Source: Tetrapyrgos nigripes (taxonomy: Eukaryota > Basidiomycota > Agaricomycetes > Agaricales > Campanellaceae). Taken from it: a DNA stretch of 64,000 bases. The stretch spans positions 1 to 64,000 of the forward strand of contig JAACJM010000051.1 of NCBI GenBank assembly GCA_013368315.1. Reading direction: 5' to 3'. Below are positions 11,999 through 22,640 of the stretch, piece after piece; position 1 is the stretch's first letter, and every line of letters starts with the position of its first letter. A model generated the notes under the pieces. The model was not told the DNA's origin. It ran no database searches and saw nothing but the letters and a program-made list of their open reading frames with translations. A program made the translations under genes and the position numbers.

Positions 11999-13138
11999 AT
12001 GGCGGTTGATTTGCACAAATATTATTTTACACGCGCGGCCCCTTGCCCAGTTCCGCGCGCTCTTCCCCCTCCTATTCTTCAAGTTCGATTATTAGGTAGT
12101 ACTTTGCTTCCACCTCCATTATGAGCATCAGTTAGTTAACGTGCGTATATGGGGTATATTATATGCATCATTATACCCAAGCCTGCTTCTACAACCCTCT
12201 GCTGGATGTATATAGCGTATATCGCTCTCGTCGCTCAACTCCGTTATAGCAAAAAAATGAATATCATTGGCGCCAGCCGTTCCAAACTCCGACAATGTAA
12301 CCTTTCTCATTAGATAATTACATCATTATCAACTATCTGTCCCTGTCCACGTCACAACCCGGTGACGCAGTTTCCTCAAACACCCTCAACGTCGTCAAGG
12401 TCAAGGCAGTGGTATCAAGCTTCAAGCCTTCCTCGAGTCTCTCAACAATCAAGAGTGTCAAAGCATCAAATCTCTTTCCCAGCGCCAAGTGAACGCACGG
12501 CTACTTTCTCTCCAGGCAAATGGGTTTCGCGGCATTCAGAGCAGAGCTGTTTGGCAGGTTCACTGGGATTTGGGACTCGGTGGCCCTGGATTAAGCTACG
12601 GTGCGTATTCTTTAAGTGTGAAGAGTACTATACTGATTTCTATTCAGTTCTTGTGGCTTCTCGATTAGCTGGGGTTGTGCTGTGTGCATCAGTGTATTTC
12701 ATACAGGAGCCCGAAGGTAAGGTTTATTAGGCTTTGCCAGTCCCTTTTGGTTTGCTCATACCTTTCCAACAGCAGTGATATGACAGGTTTGCGAAGGGTT
12801 TGAGAACAGTGGAAGTATCAGAAATATCTACGCTTTCGAGTACAGCACATATTGTGCCAATGATATTCATTTATTTATTTATTTTGCTATAACGGAATTG
12901 AGCGACGAGAGCGATATACGCTATATACATCCAGCAGAGGGTTGTAGAAGCAGGCTTGGGTATAATGATGCATATCATATACCCCATATACGCACGTTAA
13001 CTAACTGATGCTCATAATGGAGGTGGAAGCAAAGTACTACCTAATAATCGAACTTGAAGAATAGGAGGGGGAAGAGCGCGCGGAACTGGGCAAGGGGCCG
13101 CGCGTGTAAAATAATATTTGTGCGAACGAACCGCCATA
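11999..13138. mobile_element. Inverted-repeat element with ~275-bp arms
   Basis: 11999-12272 and 12856-13138 are near-perfect inverted copies; shared landmarks are TATGGCGGTT, ACACGCGCGGCCCCTTGCCC, TATATAGCGTATATCGCTCT and CCGTTATAGCAAA. The outer flanks (11835-11998, 13139-13255) are both unusually GC-rich and may belong to the element, with GTTAG at each extreme. The 580-bp centre (12273-12855) contains a plus-strand coding-like stretch (about 12390-12600) with a possible intron at about 12600-12650, not recognised. No transposase is seen. It may be a non-autonomous element carrying a host fragment. Confidence 0.6.
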
Positions 13139-13259
13139 CTACCGGTCAGACTCGGTCAGCGACCGTCAGGTCCCACGACCCACCTCGCCAGGCTCAGCTC
13201 GTCGACGCGATCCTAGTGCACCTGGTCCCGAGGCATGATGGCTCTCCCATGGCCTAACT

Positions 13260-14574
13260 ATCTATCACATCTTACAATACACTCCAAAATGAGACAGTAC
13301 CGGACAGTACTGACTGACGAACCTACCGATGACTCTGACGACGTGAGAGTGTTGTAATATTATATGCCACAAGTTGTCGAGGTGCTGTGACGATTTTACT
13401 TTCATCTGGCTATCGTACATCATAGTATTTGACACCGATCTCATTCGATATGCATAATGTTGCCCCTCTCCTTTTAATGCGCAAAAACTGCTGGATCTCG
13501 GTTGAAAAGGGCGATTTGTCTCTCGCGGAAATAATCTTTGATAGTAGTCGTGTTGTGGCCGTTTAGTTGCATCATTTCCTAGTAGTGGTATTATTTGAAT
13601 AGTAAGTGGTTTGGAGCTCACAGTAGAACGATATCATACACTTACCTGCCGATTATCTATGTACTCCGGTCAGTTTGGACCTTATGAAATCTTTTTAGGA
13701 CTTTATCATTCGGACTGGAGGAGACTGCAGCTCACGAGTGGAGCCTAATATGGAAGCCTAGGCCGTATGGGGGTATATGGCCTAGTTGCTTAACGGATAG
13801 GATGATTGTAAAGGTACCGGTATTTTCTTGTTGGACAATTCTGAATAAAAGAAGCTAGGATTCGGCTGATACAGATAATGTACTACGTAGCTACGAGTGT
13901 CCCCATATCGTTTGGTACACCGGACGCGTGCTTTCAATTTTCGACTCGAACGTAATATGCTGGTTTACCATCACCTATAAGTACCAATTCAACGCCCTAC
14001 TATATACTGATGCGCAACTCAAAAAAGCTACACGAGATGCTCAGAGGCTGGTCGATAGCTGGAGAATCCCGTACTGTCGAGGGAGAGGATAAATATGAAG
14101 ACCTGAGGAAAAACTCGGGAAGATAATAGTAAGTGATTGAGCTTCTGGGATCGACTGGAAACACTGATAATGCCGTTCTAGAGTCGAAAACTTTACAAAC
14201 AGTCAAGATGACACTGGGACACAAGACACTGGGATAATCTGGTATATTGTAAGTAGCTAATAGACTATATATACGTACTCTACAGCTTCTAGGAACAACA
14301 CCAGACATGTATCGAACGTCAAAGTAAAACTAATTACAGTTTGAATGTACAAATGAAAGGTACAAAAAGTGAGAGATAAAATATAAGTAAAACTCATACG
14401 ATATTTGATACGATCCGTAATGAGGGAATAATCAAAAGTAAGGAAAGGAGAGAAGACTAGAAGAACCAAAATACTTGAAATGGAACCGTCGCGCTAAGTT
14501 GGCGCTAAGAGCGCGGATAGGGGAGACTAAAGTAGTATCCGAAAAACGGTACTACAATACGCATGCCTTGAAGA
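13260..14574. other. 1.3-kb stretch without a recognised gene
   Basis: A 118-codon minus-strand ORF (13265-13621) has no recognisable motif, and the 70-100 codon ORFs at 14000-14469 are AT-rich and low in information. Nothing else is supportable. Confidence 0.4.
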
Positions 14575-14830
14575 AGAAATCACCGTGAGAGTGGGGGATT
14601 CCCTGTAGTTATGGCACGGGATACTTTGTGTATCCTGGCAGAGCATATGCTCACTGCCTATGATATTGTAGGTGCTGTGTTGACATGGAAGGCAATGAAA
14701 TCACGGCTGATAATCACTTGGAGTATACGAACGCAATGGTTAGCTTTCCGCCCCGGTACGAATATCGAATATTGTTCAAGCTCAGGATTCCAGAGAGCAT
14801 GCTTTCAGCATACCGACTGAGCTTGAGTTG
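14575..14830 (+). pseudogene. Cytochrome P450 C-terminal remnant
   Basis: The stretch from 14611 reads MARDTLCILAEHMLTAYDIV and, after a two-base frame slip near 14680, DMEGNEI followed by EYTNAMVSFPPRYEYRI. This matches the end of fungal OrdA-like P450s: the L-helix after the heme cysteine, then the GxEI strand and the SFPxPFexRI tail. The heme-cysteine loop that should precede it is degraded just upstream (14585-14610), and no further P450 sequence was found upstream. The fragment cannot encode an active monooxygenase. Confidence 0.65.
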
Positions 14831-15478
14831 TAGTTCTTTCTGGCTAGTTTTACATACTTCCCCTAGCCTGAATTAGAATCTATACCGTTCCTCGAAGAAA
14901 AAAGTTAAAACTCACTTGTATACATCTTTTCTCCGAAACGTAGCCGGATTTGAGGAGCTTTGGAGCGAACCTTAGCATACATGTAGCAGCTACACAATGT
15001 AACTTACCAGGCATCGTCCGCTTGCATGAGGGACTACAAGTAGTTGGCGGTACATGGCACCGGTGAAAGCGTTTGATCTCAACACAACCAAATAAACGCG
15101 TCTCTCTCTCTTAACATCCATGCGGAATCCATAGACCGGGAAGGTCCTGCTCTCTCTCCAGTGCAAATTCTTTCCTTCTAATAGTAACTGCATGAAGTCA
15201 TTGCACCATTTCATGTTCCTATCTGCCCACCAAATCCATACCACGTATCCGAACATTCGAAACACTCAACCGGGGTGACTTCCTGTTTCACAGCGACAGG
15301 GTTATACGTCTTTTGGTGGAGGAAGTACTGAACCATTTACAAGTGGCGAAGAAGATGGTGACCACGCCAACGCGGTCAGGCTTGAGGGGAAGATATAGAG
15401 GCTGTCGATTTTGAGGGGGGAGGTGAACGGTTGGATGTTTCATATTAACCTCTCCTTCCCATTTTCCTTACTATTTTG
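14831..15478. other. 650-bp gap between P450 and URC1 remnants
   Basis: A 91-codon minus-strand ORF (14990-15265) is not recognised. The right part (about 15290-15478) may hold the decayed 5' half of the URC1-like gene that follows, but no specific motif is visible. Confidence 0.3.
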
Positions 15479-16510
15479 ACCGTCCCATCCAATGAATCAT
15501 GGTGGAAACCCGGCAAAATCGTCTCTTTCGTTCTATGGGGTCATTTCGTTCCTCAGATCTTCGCTAACTAGCTTCGTACTAAGGAAGGAGGCGGCAAGAG
15601 GTTGGATATCCAGCCTTCGATTGTGATTACACGTGCGCATATAAAGCTGAGTGAGTTGGATGAGACTGTGAGGAGAGGGGAGATTGACGTGGATGGGAGG
15701 ATTGTGAGTGGAAGGATGACAGTGTGAATATGAGTATTTGATCTTGGGATGGAGGTTGCTGTGACTAAGGCGACAGTAGAGCCCGTTTGCTATTTGCCTG
15801 GTTTAGCTGAGAGGTTTAGGATGTGAGTCATCCATTTTTCTCTTTGTCGTCACTTGCTGACTTATCACTCTTCTTCAACTCTTTTCCTCCATCACCTTTA
15901 TTCATTCTTGTCGTATCTCTCCTCCACAGTTCCGAAACCATCCTCCGTCGTTCCCTCTTTGAGGAAACCGGTGGAATGTACCCCGAAATTATCACGCAAC
16001 CCAACATCAAAAACCTTCCTTCCCCCAATCTTGAATCGGTAACTTTATCATCTGTATCTTCAGTGATCCCACACTTCTCTCCTCTTCATCCGACGCTCAC
16101 GTTACTCTCCGAATCCACGACCAATGCAACGAAGCGACGTATTTGGAAGTGATATCTGGTGTATGCAATTGAAGAGTGTATTCAGACGGCGCAGGATGTT
16201 CAGGTAGATATGGCTAAGGATGAGAAGAAAGGTGTGGGTGTTGTGGTTTACTTTCAGAAAGAAGGGAAGGCGTTGGGGGAGGTGACAAAATACTTGGAGT
16301 ATAATTTGAGGAAGAGAGGGGAGGGTTCAGCGGATAGGTATTTCGCGAGTACGGAGATTATTGCGGGTGTTAAGGATATGAGGTACGTTTTCCATTTCAC
16401 CACTTTGCTTCCTTCATCGTCTACTCACTCTTCTTCCGTTTTCATGTTATAAATCCCAAGTCCTCATGCCAGACGTCTTACACTGGCTCGGTAGCCACTC
16501 AGTCCGGACC
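15479..16510 (+). pseudogene. URC1: URC1-like / GTP cyclohydrolase II family pseudogene
   Basis: Segments in family order: WWKPGKIVSFVLWGHFVPQI (about 15510), LDIQPSIVITRAHIKLSELD (15604), EVAVTKATVEPVCYLPGLAERF (about 15750), ETILRRSLFEETGGMYPEII (about 15938), HVTLRIHDQCN, then GVVVYFQKEGKALGEVTKYL (about 16230), GVKDMR and LMPDVLHWLG (about 16468). In yeasts URC1 acts in uracil catabolism and is related to GTP cyclohydrolase II. Here there are in-frame stops (about 15570, 15725), frameshifts near 16010 and 16125, and a short deletion that removes the CTCRPYL-type zinc-binding segment after DVFGSDI. It is therefore non-functional. Introns at about 15822-15930, 16038-16063 and 16382-16465 are still recognisable. 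Confidence 0.75.
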
Positions 16511-17659
16511 ACAAATGTATTGCATTTAGTAAATGCACGGATTAGATACATAGTCCAACTCGACAACCAAGACGCGTGTAACATTGACTAAAGACCGTCA
16601 ACTCTTGCACTAACACCTTCACGTCCCGCTCAGATTGCCGAATCTCTCTGCCACCAGATTGTTCTGACATCGGCCCATCTCTAATTTTCGGATTCGCCTC
16701 CAACTCTACCTCCTCTAGTTCTGCCTTCACCAAATCCACCTCACCAATATCTTTACAGAACCCCGCCATCTTGCTCACTGAAACTGGAGCCATATACACA
16801 GGGTTTGGAGGCATACTTTGGGTCAGAAATAACCCGTAAGAATTAGCACTCCACACTTCGTGTGCATTGGAAGCGCGTTTTCCAAATCTGTAGGAAGCGG
16901 GGTACAGCTCAGTTCCTTCAGGGTCGCGAGGCCAGAGACGGCGGATTTAAAGATATGGACGATCAGTGAGAGGAAGTAAGAAGTTAGGCTCGGTCCCATC
17001 CGTTCTGCTTCAAACCCCGACAAGGGTTCTCACAGAACGGCTGGTTACGAGGCCTTTTAAAGGCCGAGTTAACTTTAACTTATGTCGACCTCAAAAATTT
17101 TACCACGACCTCAAACTCCCACCCCTTTTCGTTGCCACTCAATCGGCTGTATGACCACTGCATGTTGTCACCAGTCGTCACCAGTCATCACCCCACACCG
17201 GTCTCTACTTTCCCGACAACCCGAAATGTCCAGACTCAGTCTGGACCGGGTCCAACAACCGTTGACGTCATGCCAGTGTGTCAACTCATCTCGCCTTCAC
17301 TGCCAGCGTCGTGCTTCATGGGATACTTACTTGCGTCCACGGCCTTCTCTCCAGAAGTGTGGCCATACTAATTATTATCCAAGATTTGCCAGCACTCGCT
17401 GCCCTACTTCCTCCACTTCTGAAGCTTGGCTTCGGCCTCGACCCCCTCATAATTCTTGCCTCTCCATTGTCATTAATTTATGTTTAATTTATGTCGTACT
17501 CTTAGCGACCAGTCTTTTCTATGGGTTCAAACTCCCAACTTATTTCGCTCATACTACTTTGCAAGTAGCTGCAATGTAGTCAATACAAGAGTGAAATTTT
17601 GGTATGATTTTGTTGAGGAGGGCCTCGTAACTTGCCATGCGAAGCAGTGGCACCTTTCC
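16511..17659. other. 1.1-kb stretch without a recognised gene
   Basis: Two minus-strand ORFs (16542-16856 and 16823-17023) have protein-like composition, one acidic and one Leu-rich, but no family was recognised; an F-box/LRR-type remnant is possible and unproven. ORFs at 17082-17579 overlap in three frames and look non-coding. Confidence 0.35.
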
Positions 17660-18172
17660 CCAGTATCTTTCGTTGGTGCTTAGGACCCTTGACCGTGGGA
17701 GCGGGGACTTGCAAAATTTTTTGTTTCTCTCTTCTGCCCCTATCTCAAAGAAAGCTCTTTTCTGCCTCTGCGTCCATCATATACCCTTTCGAAACATGCT
17801 ATAGTACCAAAGTAGGCCCGTGATATAATTAAACTGTATTCGAGAGCCATCCCTCTAATGCCTCCAGTACCTCCACCAACAGTCTACCTGCCAAATGGAC
17901 CATACGGGCCAGGACATTACTTGCTTCAATATCCGTATGGATATCACGGCTTTCACCCCAATCCCGGTCCTTAGCATCATAGAATTAAACTTATTGGCTT
18001 TGTGTAACTTAAAACAATACTCTAGAATGCACGAAGAAAGCTGAAGTATTTAAAGTTGCGATGTAATGAGGATAGTAGACCTCGACTCTACGCTCGCTTG
18101 GAGAGCAAACGAAAATATTTACAAGTCCCTGCTCCCACGGCCAGGGGTCCTAAGCGCCAACGAACGATACCA
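17660..18172. mobile_element. 513-bp inverted-repeat element (MITE-like)
   Basis: The left end (CAGTATCTTTCGTTGGTGCT, 17661 on) matches the reverse complement of the right end (CTGGTATCGTTCGTTGGCGC) for about 65 bp, through TTAGGACCC and GTGGGAGCGGGGACTTG. No obvious target duplication remains. The interior carries one tiny ORF (17858-17974) and AT-rich sequence. It is most like a non-autonomous DNA transposon. Confidence 0.6.
17858..17974 (+). CDS. 38-codon Pro/Gly/Tyr-rich ORF inside the MITE-like unit
   Basis: The ORF opens MPPVPPPTVYLPNGPYGPGH and ends HPNPGP with a TAG stop. It is rich in Pro, Gly and Tyr, uncharged, and has no signal peptide. It sits exactly between the inverted arms. 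The clean repeat-like composition is unusual for random DNA, but at this length it may be chance. Confidence 0.3.
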   Translation: MPPVPPPTVYLPNGPYGPGHYLLQYPYGYHGFHPNPGP

Positions 18173-18509
18173 GTTGGTTGGTGATTGCGCTCATCCCTTA
18201 TGTGAGCACAGATGGGGATAAGTCTAGTAAGAAGCATGAAATAAGTAATAAGTACTGCGGACTACGGACCAAGACGATTGTTACAAACAAAATACAAAAA
18301 AATGGAAACCTAAGTCACCCTTCCTTCAGTGCCCGTTGTCCTTGCCATCATCAGAATCATCAGAATCATCCTTGTAGTTGATGTCGCCTCTTTTCCTTTT
18401 CAGTCAAGGAGGTGGTATAATTGAGCCGAGCGTCTCCTTCCGGGACTTTGGTTTTACGAAGGAAACGGAGAAACCTGCTGATCATTTGATTTTGGTTTGC
18501 CAAGTTGCT
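18173..18509. other. Short intergenic stretch
   Basis: No recognisable feature other than a CATCAGAAT microrepeat near 18350 and short low-information ORFs. Confidence 0.4.
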
Positions 18510-19574
18510 TCAACAAATAGGCCTGCTCTGGTGGCATGCTGCTCTGTTCTGTGAACTGATCAAACCATAATTTGATTCGTTTGTCCTGCGTGTACCAATG
18601 TCAACAATAAGAGTTGAAATAGCGGCCAAGAAGGAAAGTATGCTGACAATGTTACCAATTTCTTCAGTTTCTTCTTCCGTAAGATTACCCAAGAAAGGAT
18701 CGCGAGAAGCTTTGAAGAGTGGATGTGGGACAACTCCTTCAATCAGGGCATTTCGGTTGCGAATTCCATCATACTCTCTCCTAAACACCTTTATGAACCG
18801 GTCATCAAAGCTGTCTATCTTTCCATCCTGCCCAAAGTGAAAAAGAGACGAAATTCCTACTGTGCATTTAGGATGTATTTGGAGGATTTCTGCGATGCGC
18901 CTTGGTGGAAGACTTTCGATATTACTGTTCTCATGTTTTAGGCTCTGGCCGAAATCAGGGAGAGGTTGGCTAGGTCTCTGAAACATCAGCTCTATAAAAG
19001 ATATGCCGATGACTGTTACATGATAGGCAATGTCGCTATCTGCATGCCTATACAATGCAAGTACACCCTGGGTCATGATTTGAGTGAGATTGGCGGTAAA
19101 TATTCGCTCGATTTCCCAAGCATTTCGAGGATCAACCCACGGCTGGAGTGGCCGCAATGAGATAGCTGGAGCACGAGCACTGCTTGTCGCTGATTGGAGA
19201 GGTACACAACAGTTGTCACCAGTCCTGGTTAGATTGCCCGACATAACCCCACCTAATTTGCCAGTGAGATAACTAAATAATGCAGATGCGGCTAAGGCAT
19301 TACCTGATCCAGACACCTCTTTCGCTGAGGACAGGGACTCCATAGCAGAACCTGCCGGCCTGTTGCTGCTGTCAGACGAGGAATCATCCCTGGCAATGAC
19401 TTCCTTGTCCGGATTAAATGCTTTGACCTCCCAGACTGTTTGGAGCAGCTTCTTGACAGCACCAAATTCCAATGCAGTGTCTGTGAATGAGTAACTCCGA
19501 GGACAATCCTTGTCGCATTCCGAGGCATTAGGCTGGTGGTCGTCGTATAGCGGGTATGAGAAATCTGCAGACAC
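18510..19574 (-). CDS. Unrecognised 354-codon ORF, 5' end cut by an inverted-repeat element
   Basis: One uninterrupted reading frame of 354 codons, far longer than chance. The frame has no ATG at its upstream edge; it runs into the inverted-repeat element at 19561, so the true first exon is missing or replaced. Composition is protein-like, with an early SYSFTDTALEFG stretch, a mid-region Ser-rich linker, a charged DGKIDSFDDRF segment and one probable membrane helix near the C-terminus (NIVSILSFLAAISTLIVDIG). I do not recognise the family, and no transposase or enzyme motif is visible. It may be the last exon of a fungal gene or an accessory transposon gene. Confidence 0.45.
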   Translation of the reverse strand: MSADFSYPLYDDHQPNASECDKDCPRSYSFTDTALEFGAVKKLLQTVWEVKAFNPDKEVIARDDSSSDSSNRPAGSAMESLSSAKEVSGSGNALAASALFSYLTGKLGGVMSGNLTRTGDNCCVPLQSATSSARAPAISLRPLQPWVDPRNAWEIERIFTANLTQIMTQGVLALYRHADSDIAYHVTVIGISFIELMFQRPSQPLPDFGQSLKHENSNIESLPPRRIAEILQIHPKCTVGISSLFHFGQDGKIDSFDDRFIKVFRREYDGIRNRNALIEGVVPHPLFKASRDPFLGNLTEEETEEIGNIVSILSFLAAISTLIVDIGTRRTNESNYGLISSQNRAACHQSRPIC

Positions 19575-20653
19575 TCAGTGCAGACACCCTGCAGACACCC
19601 TGCAGACATCCCATTTTTATCATCACCACTAACTCATTCATTGTCAAAACCATTGTTTTTGTCAAGCTCTACTATCTAATATGAATATATGAATAATAGG
19701 AATAATGGCTGTTTGTGCAAGTACATAAGCTTGGACACATGAATTACAAGTTTTTTTCTGACTAGTTTTTTCGGAGAGTGACCTTTGTAAGGCTATACAG
19801 GAAAAGATGGAAGCAAAAAGAACAGCAAAGCAAGGAGAGAAGGAGAAGAATATGCCTCCCAGACCCAGACCAAAGCCATTTACCAAAGAGAAAGGCTTAA
19901 ACAGGTCAAACATGGCTGTTCATGAAGCTAAGCTTCTAAAGGAGGAAATCACTATCAATCCAGCAGAAACTCGCCAGCCACAGCATTCAGCTGGGTCTAA
20001 GTGCAGATGTCATGCAGAAAAGTGAAGTGAAGAGACAGAGGATGGAAAGCAGTATAAGAAAACACACAGGCAGAGAAAATAGTCTCTTTACAGAAATTGG
20101 CTATTGCTAGTTAATCTTTGAATCAAATCCATTAATGTCCAATTCTAGGCAGAAGTCTTGTATCTGACACTTCCATTTTGCTTTCTTAGGGTGTCTGCAG
20201 ACACTCCTCCCAGAAATTACAAATGAGTGCAGATTATCTTGAAGCTATTACAATGTATTATCTTGTAGAAACATGCTAAGACATGAGCCAAATACTAACA
20301 ATTGTTTGATATTCAAAGATGAGTAGTGCAAATGCTGGCAGCAAGCATTTCAAGGCACTGTGAGACCTTTTGAGTGTCCTTGCTGTACAATTTCACACTG
20401 AGATACACTCATGAGAATGTAGAACTCTTCTCCTGATATCCTGAATAGAGAAAACCTGTAGGAATGTATCAGGAAAGAATCTGTGGCTGTGCTTATACTC
20501 CTTTTTTAAAGATTTTTACACTTCGTGTACAGCAGATACACAACTTGGAAAGCATCTGGAAGCTTAAATATATATATGGCATGGTACATACAGTCTTATA
20601 CAGTAATTTACAACATTATCCGAAGGGTGTCTGCACGGGGTGTCTGCAGATTT
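19561..20653. mobile_element. 1.1-kb inverted-repeat element with TCTGCAGACACCC motifs
   Basis: The left end AAATCTGCAGACACTCAGTG mirrors the right end (reverse complement AAATCTGCAGACACCCCGTG). CTGCAGACACCC recurs three times at the left and again near 20195. The similarity weakens gradually past 19560 and 20653, so the borders are approximate and no target duplication was found. The interior has a lysine-rich 72-codon ORF (19807-20025) and no transposase. Confidence 0.5.
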
Positions 20654-21519
20654 ACCTATACCGGTCATATAGCATTGTCAAGAAATCTGGGATGACATAG
20701 GACATCCTCGAAGAGTCTTGTTGTTATGGATATAACCGATGCTGTGGGCAGAGAGAAAAAGTGAAATCATCACTGGTGGGTGTGTCGGAGGTATGGAGAG
20801 AAAGGATTTTTTCAAGCAGAGTATAGAGCGGGTCTTTTGATGTACATAGGAGGAGGGTTACCCATATCGAAAAAGCGGGGCGTCGGGATAACTCGGTGAT
20901 GATTTCAATCGATGCAGAGGAGCAAAGAACGTAGGAATAGAGCTGGCTAGAGAGTTCTGAGAAGGTGGGAAGGCGGTACAGGTTGAAGTAGGTGAGGAGG
21001 TGAGGTGGAAAGAGATCGACGAGAAATTGATGCAAATGGACGATGTCGGGATGCTAGAAAATTGTCTAGACGAGGAGAACACGGATATAAAGGAATTAGG
21101 ACGTACCGAGGTCTCATTCAAAAGTTATGGGCATTTCAAGATACCCAAAAAGCGAAACATAGCCCTATCGTCCGCGAACGCAGGCGGACGCCTTCAAGAC
21201 CTTCGCCATCGTGTAGAGAGGGTTCAGAAACCCAGGAATCGAGTCCGGGTTCATAGAAAAAGGACCAGAAATGGTTGAGATTTCGTAAAAAAAGGTGTTG
21301 TTGTCGTCTCAAACACCAAGTTCAAGGTGCTGCTACACCTGTACATTGAAGCCAATTCAATGTACATCACATGTAACACCTAGTTACATGTGGTGGGAGG
21401 TGCAGGAGGAAGAGGGATATTGTAGGTAGTCTTGGTGGTGGTGGTAGAAGAACAAGGTACATAACAAATAAGTCATGTATGTACATACATGATGCAACAC
21501 TTTAGTCGTCACATTCAGA
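20654..21519. other. Region with coding-like ORFs, no family recognised
   Basis: Overlapping ORFs on both strands (minus 20724-21035, plus 21000-21278) are protein-like but unrecognised. 21300-21480 is intergenic with a short AGTTACATGTGG/TACATCACATGTAAC inverted pair near 21350-21390. Confidence 0.35.
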
Positions 21520-22085
21520 ATGCGACGCTTAAAGCGTCCAAATATTTTTGTAGTTACCAATAAATGTACAACTTGAAAGACATTTAGGCAAAAAAGAAAA
21601 GGTAACTCCTGACGCTCAAGTCGGAGACTGACGACTTGAGCGTCAGAACCAGATTCTTGGGTCTGACACTCAAGTCAGAGACTGACGCTTTGAGCGTCAG
21701 AACCAGATGCGAGAGTCTGACGCTCAAAGTGTCCGCGTCAGGACCAGATTCTCGGGTCTGACACCCAAGTCAGAGACTGACGCTTTGAGCGTCAGAGCCA
21801 GATGCGAGAGTCTGACGCTCAAAGCGTCCGCGTCAGGACTAGATTCTCGGGTCTGACACTCGAGTCAGAGACTGACGCTTTGAGCGTCAGAACCAGATGC
21901 GAGAGTCTGACACTCAAAGCGTCAGGACCAGATGCGAGAGTCTGACGCTCAAAGCGTCCGCGTCAGGACCAGATTCTCGGGTCTGACACCCAAGTCAGAG
22001 ACTGACGCTTTGAGCGTCAGAACCAGATGCGAGAGTCTGACGCTCAAAGCGTCAGAACTAGATTCTCGGGTCTGACACCCAACTT
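21520..22085. repeat. Hairpin satellite 1 (95-bp unit, GACGCTTTGAGCGTC core)
   Basis: The 15-base palindrome GACGCTTTGAGCGTC starts at 21684, 21779, 21874 and 22004 (spacing 95, 95, 130), and its mirror GACGCTCAAAGCGTC lies between copies. Units also carry CAGATTCTCGGGTCTGACAC and CAGATGCGAGAGTCTGACGC. The left border has a separate module: GCGACGCTTAAAGCGTCC, then AATATTTTTGTAGTTACCAA (about 21541). It is non-coding. Confidence 0.85.
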
Positions 22086-22640
22086 CAAGTCAGAGAAGTG
22101 ATATTGAACATTCAGTATATGCATCTTGCCTTACTAAATCCACCTTGCTTGACTTTCAGAACCATTGGTATATATTCAGAAACCCCTTTACTGGCGCTTC
22201 AAAACGCACTACTAACCATCGAAAACGAATTAGAGTTGAAGAAGAAATTGACAAAACAATGTACTCATCTGAAATTCCAAGGAAACTTCATAGTAGTCGA
22301 ACGCGCTGAATCCCATGAAGAAAACAACAAACAATATATAGAATACCCCATAGTACTATACCGAGTGTGCTCACTACAGTAGTAATATTTCGACTTGGAA
22401 GTATTAAGACCATTCACGCGCCTACTCATGTGACCGCTTGAAGTTGTCATTAACTCTTCAACTTACGCGTCCAAGTCTCCGAACGTGATCACCCTCCTGA
22501 AGCCACTTCTCTAGCTCTAGGCGATCTCTCCGTCCCTGGAGGTGTCCTAGCAAATTTCAGTGTGCTTCAGGAGGTTTTTATTCGCATTTTTGGGGCTTTT
22601 TTGCCTACTTTCATATCCTACTATGTTCTCCATCTATTTC
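22086..22640. other. Gap between hairpin satellite 1 and the 453-bp satellite
   Basis: A 94-codon plus-strand ORF (22098-22382) has a charged middle part (ENELELKKKLTKQ) but no recognised family. Nothing else is supportable. Confidence 0.3.

Noticed and set aside
17082..17579. 165-codon ORF rich in Ser, Pro and Cys
   Set aside because: Overlaps other ORFs in two frames, lacks any motif, and composition follows local C-rich DNA.
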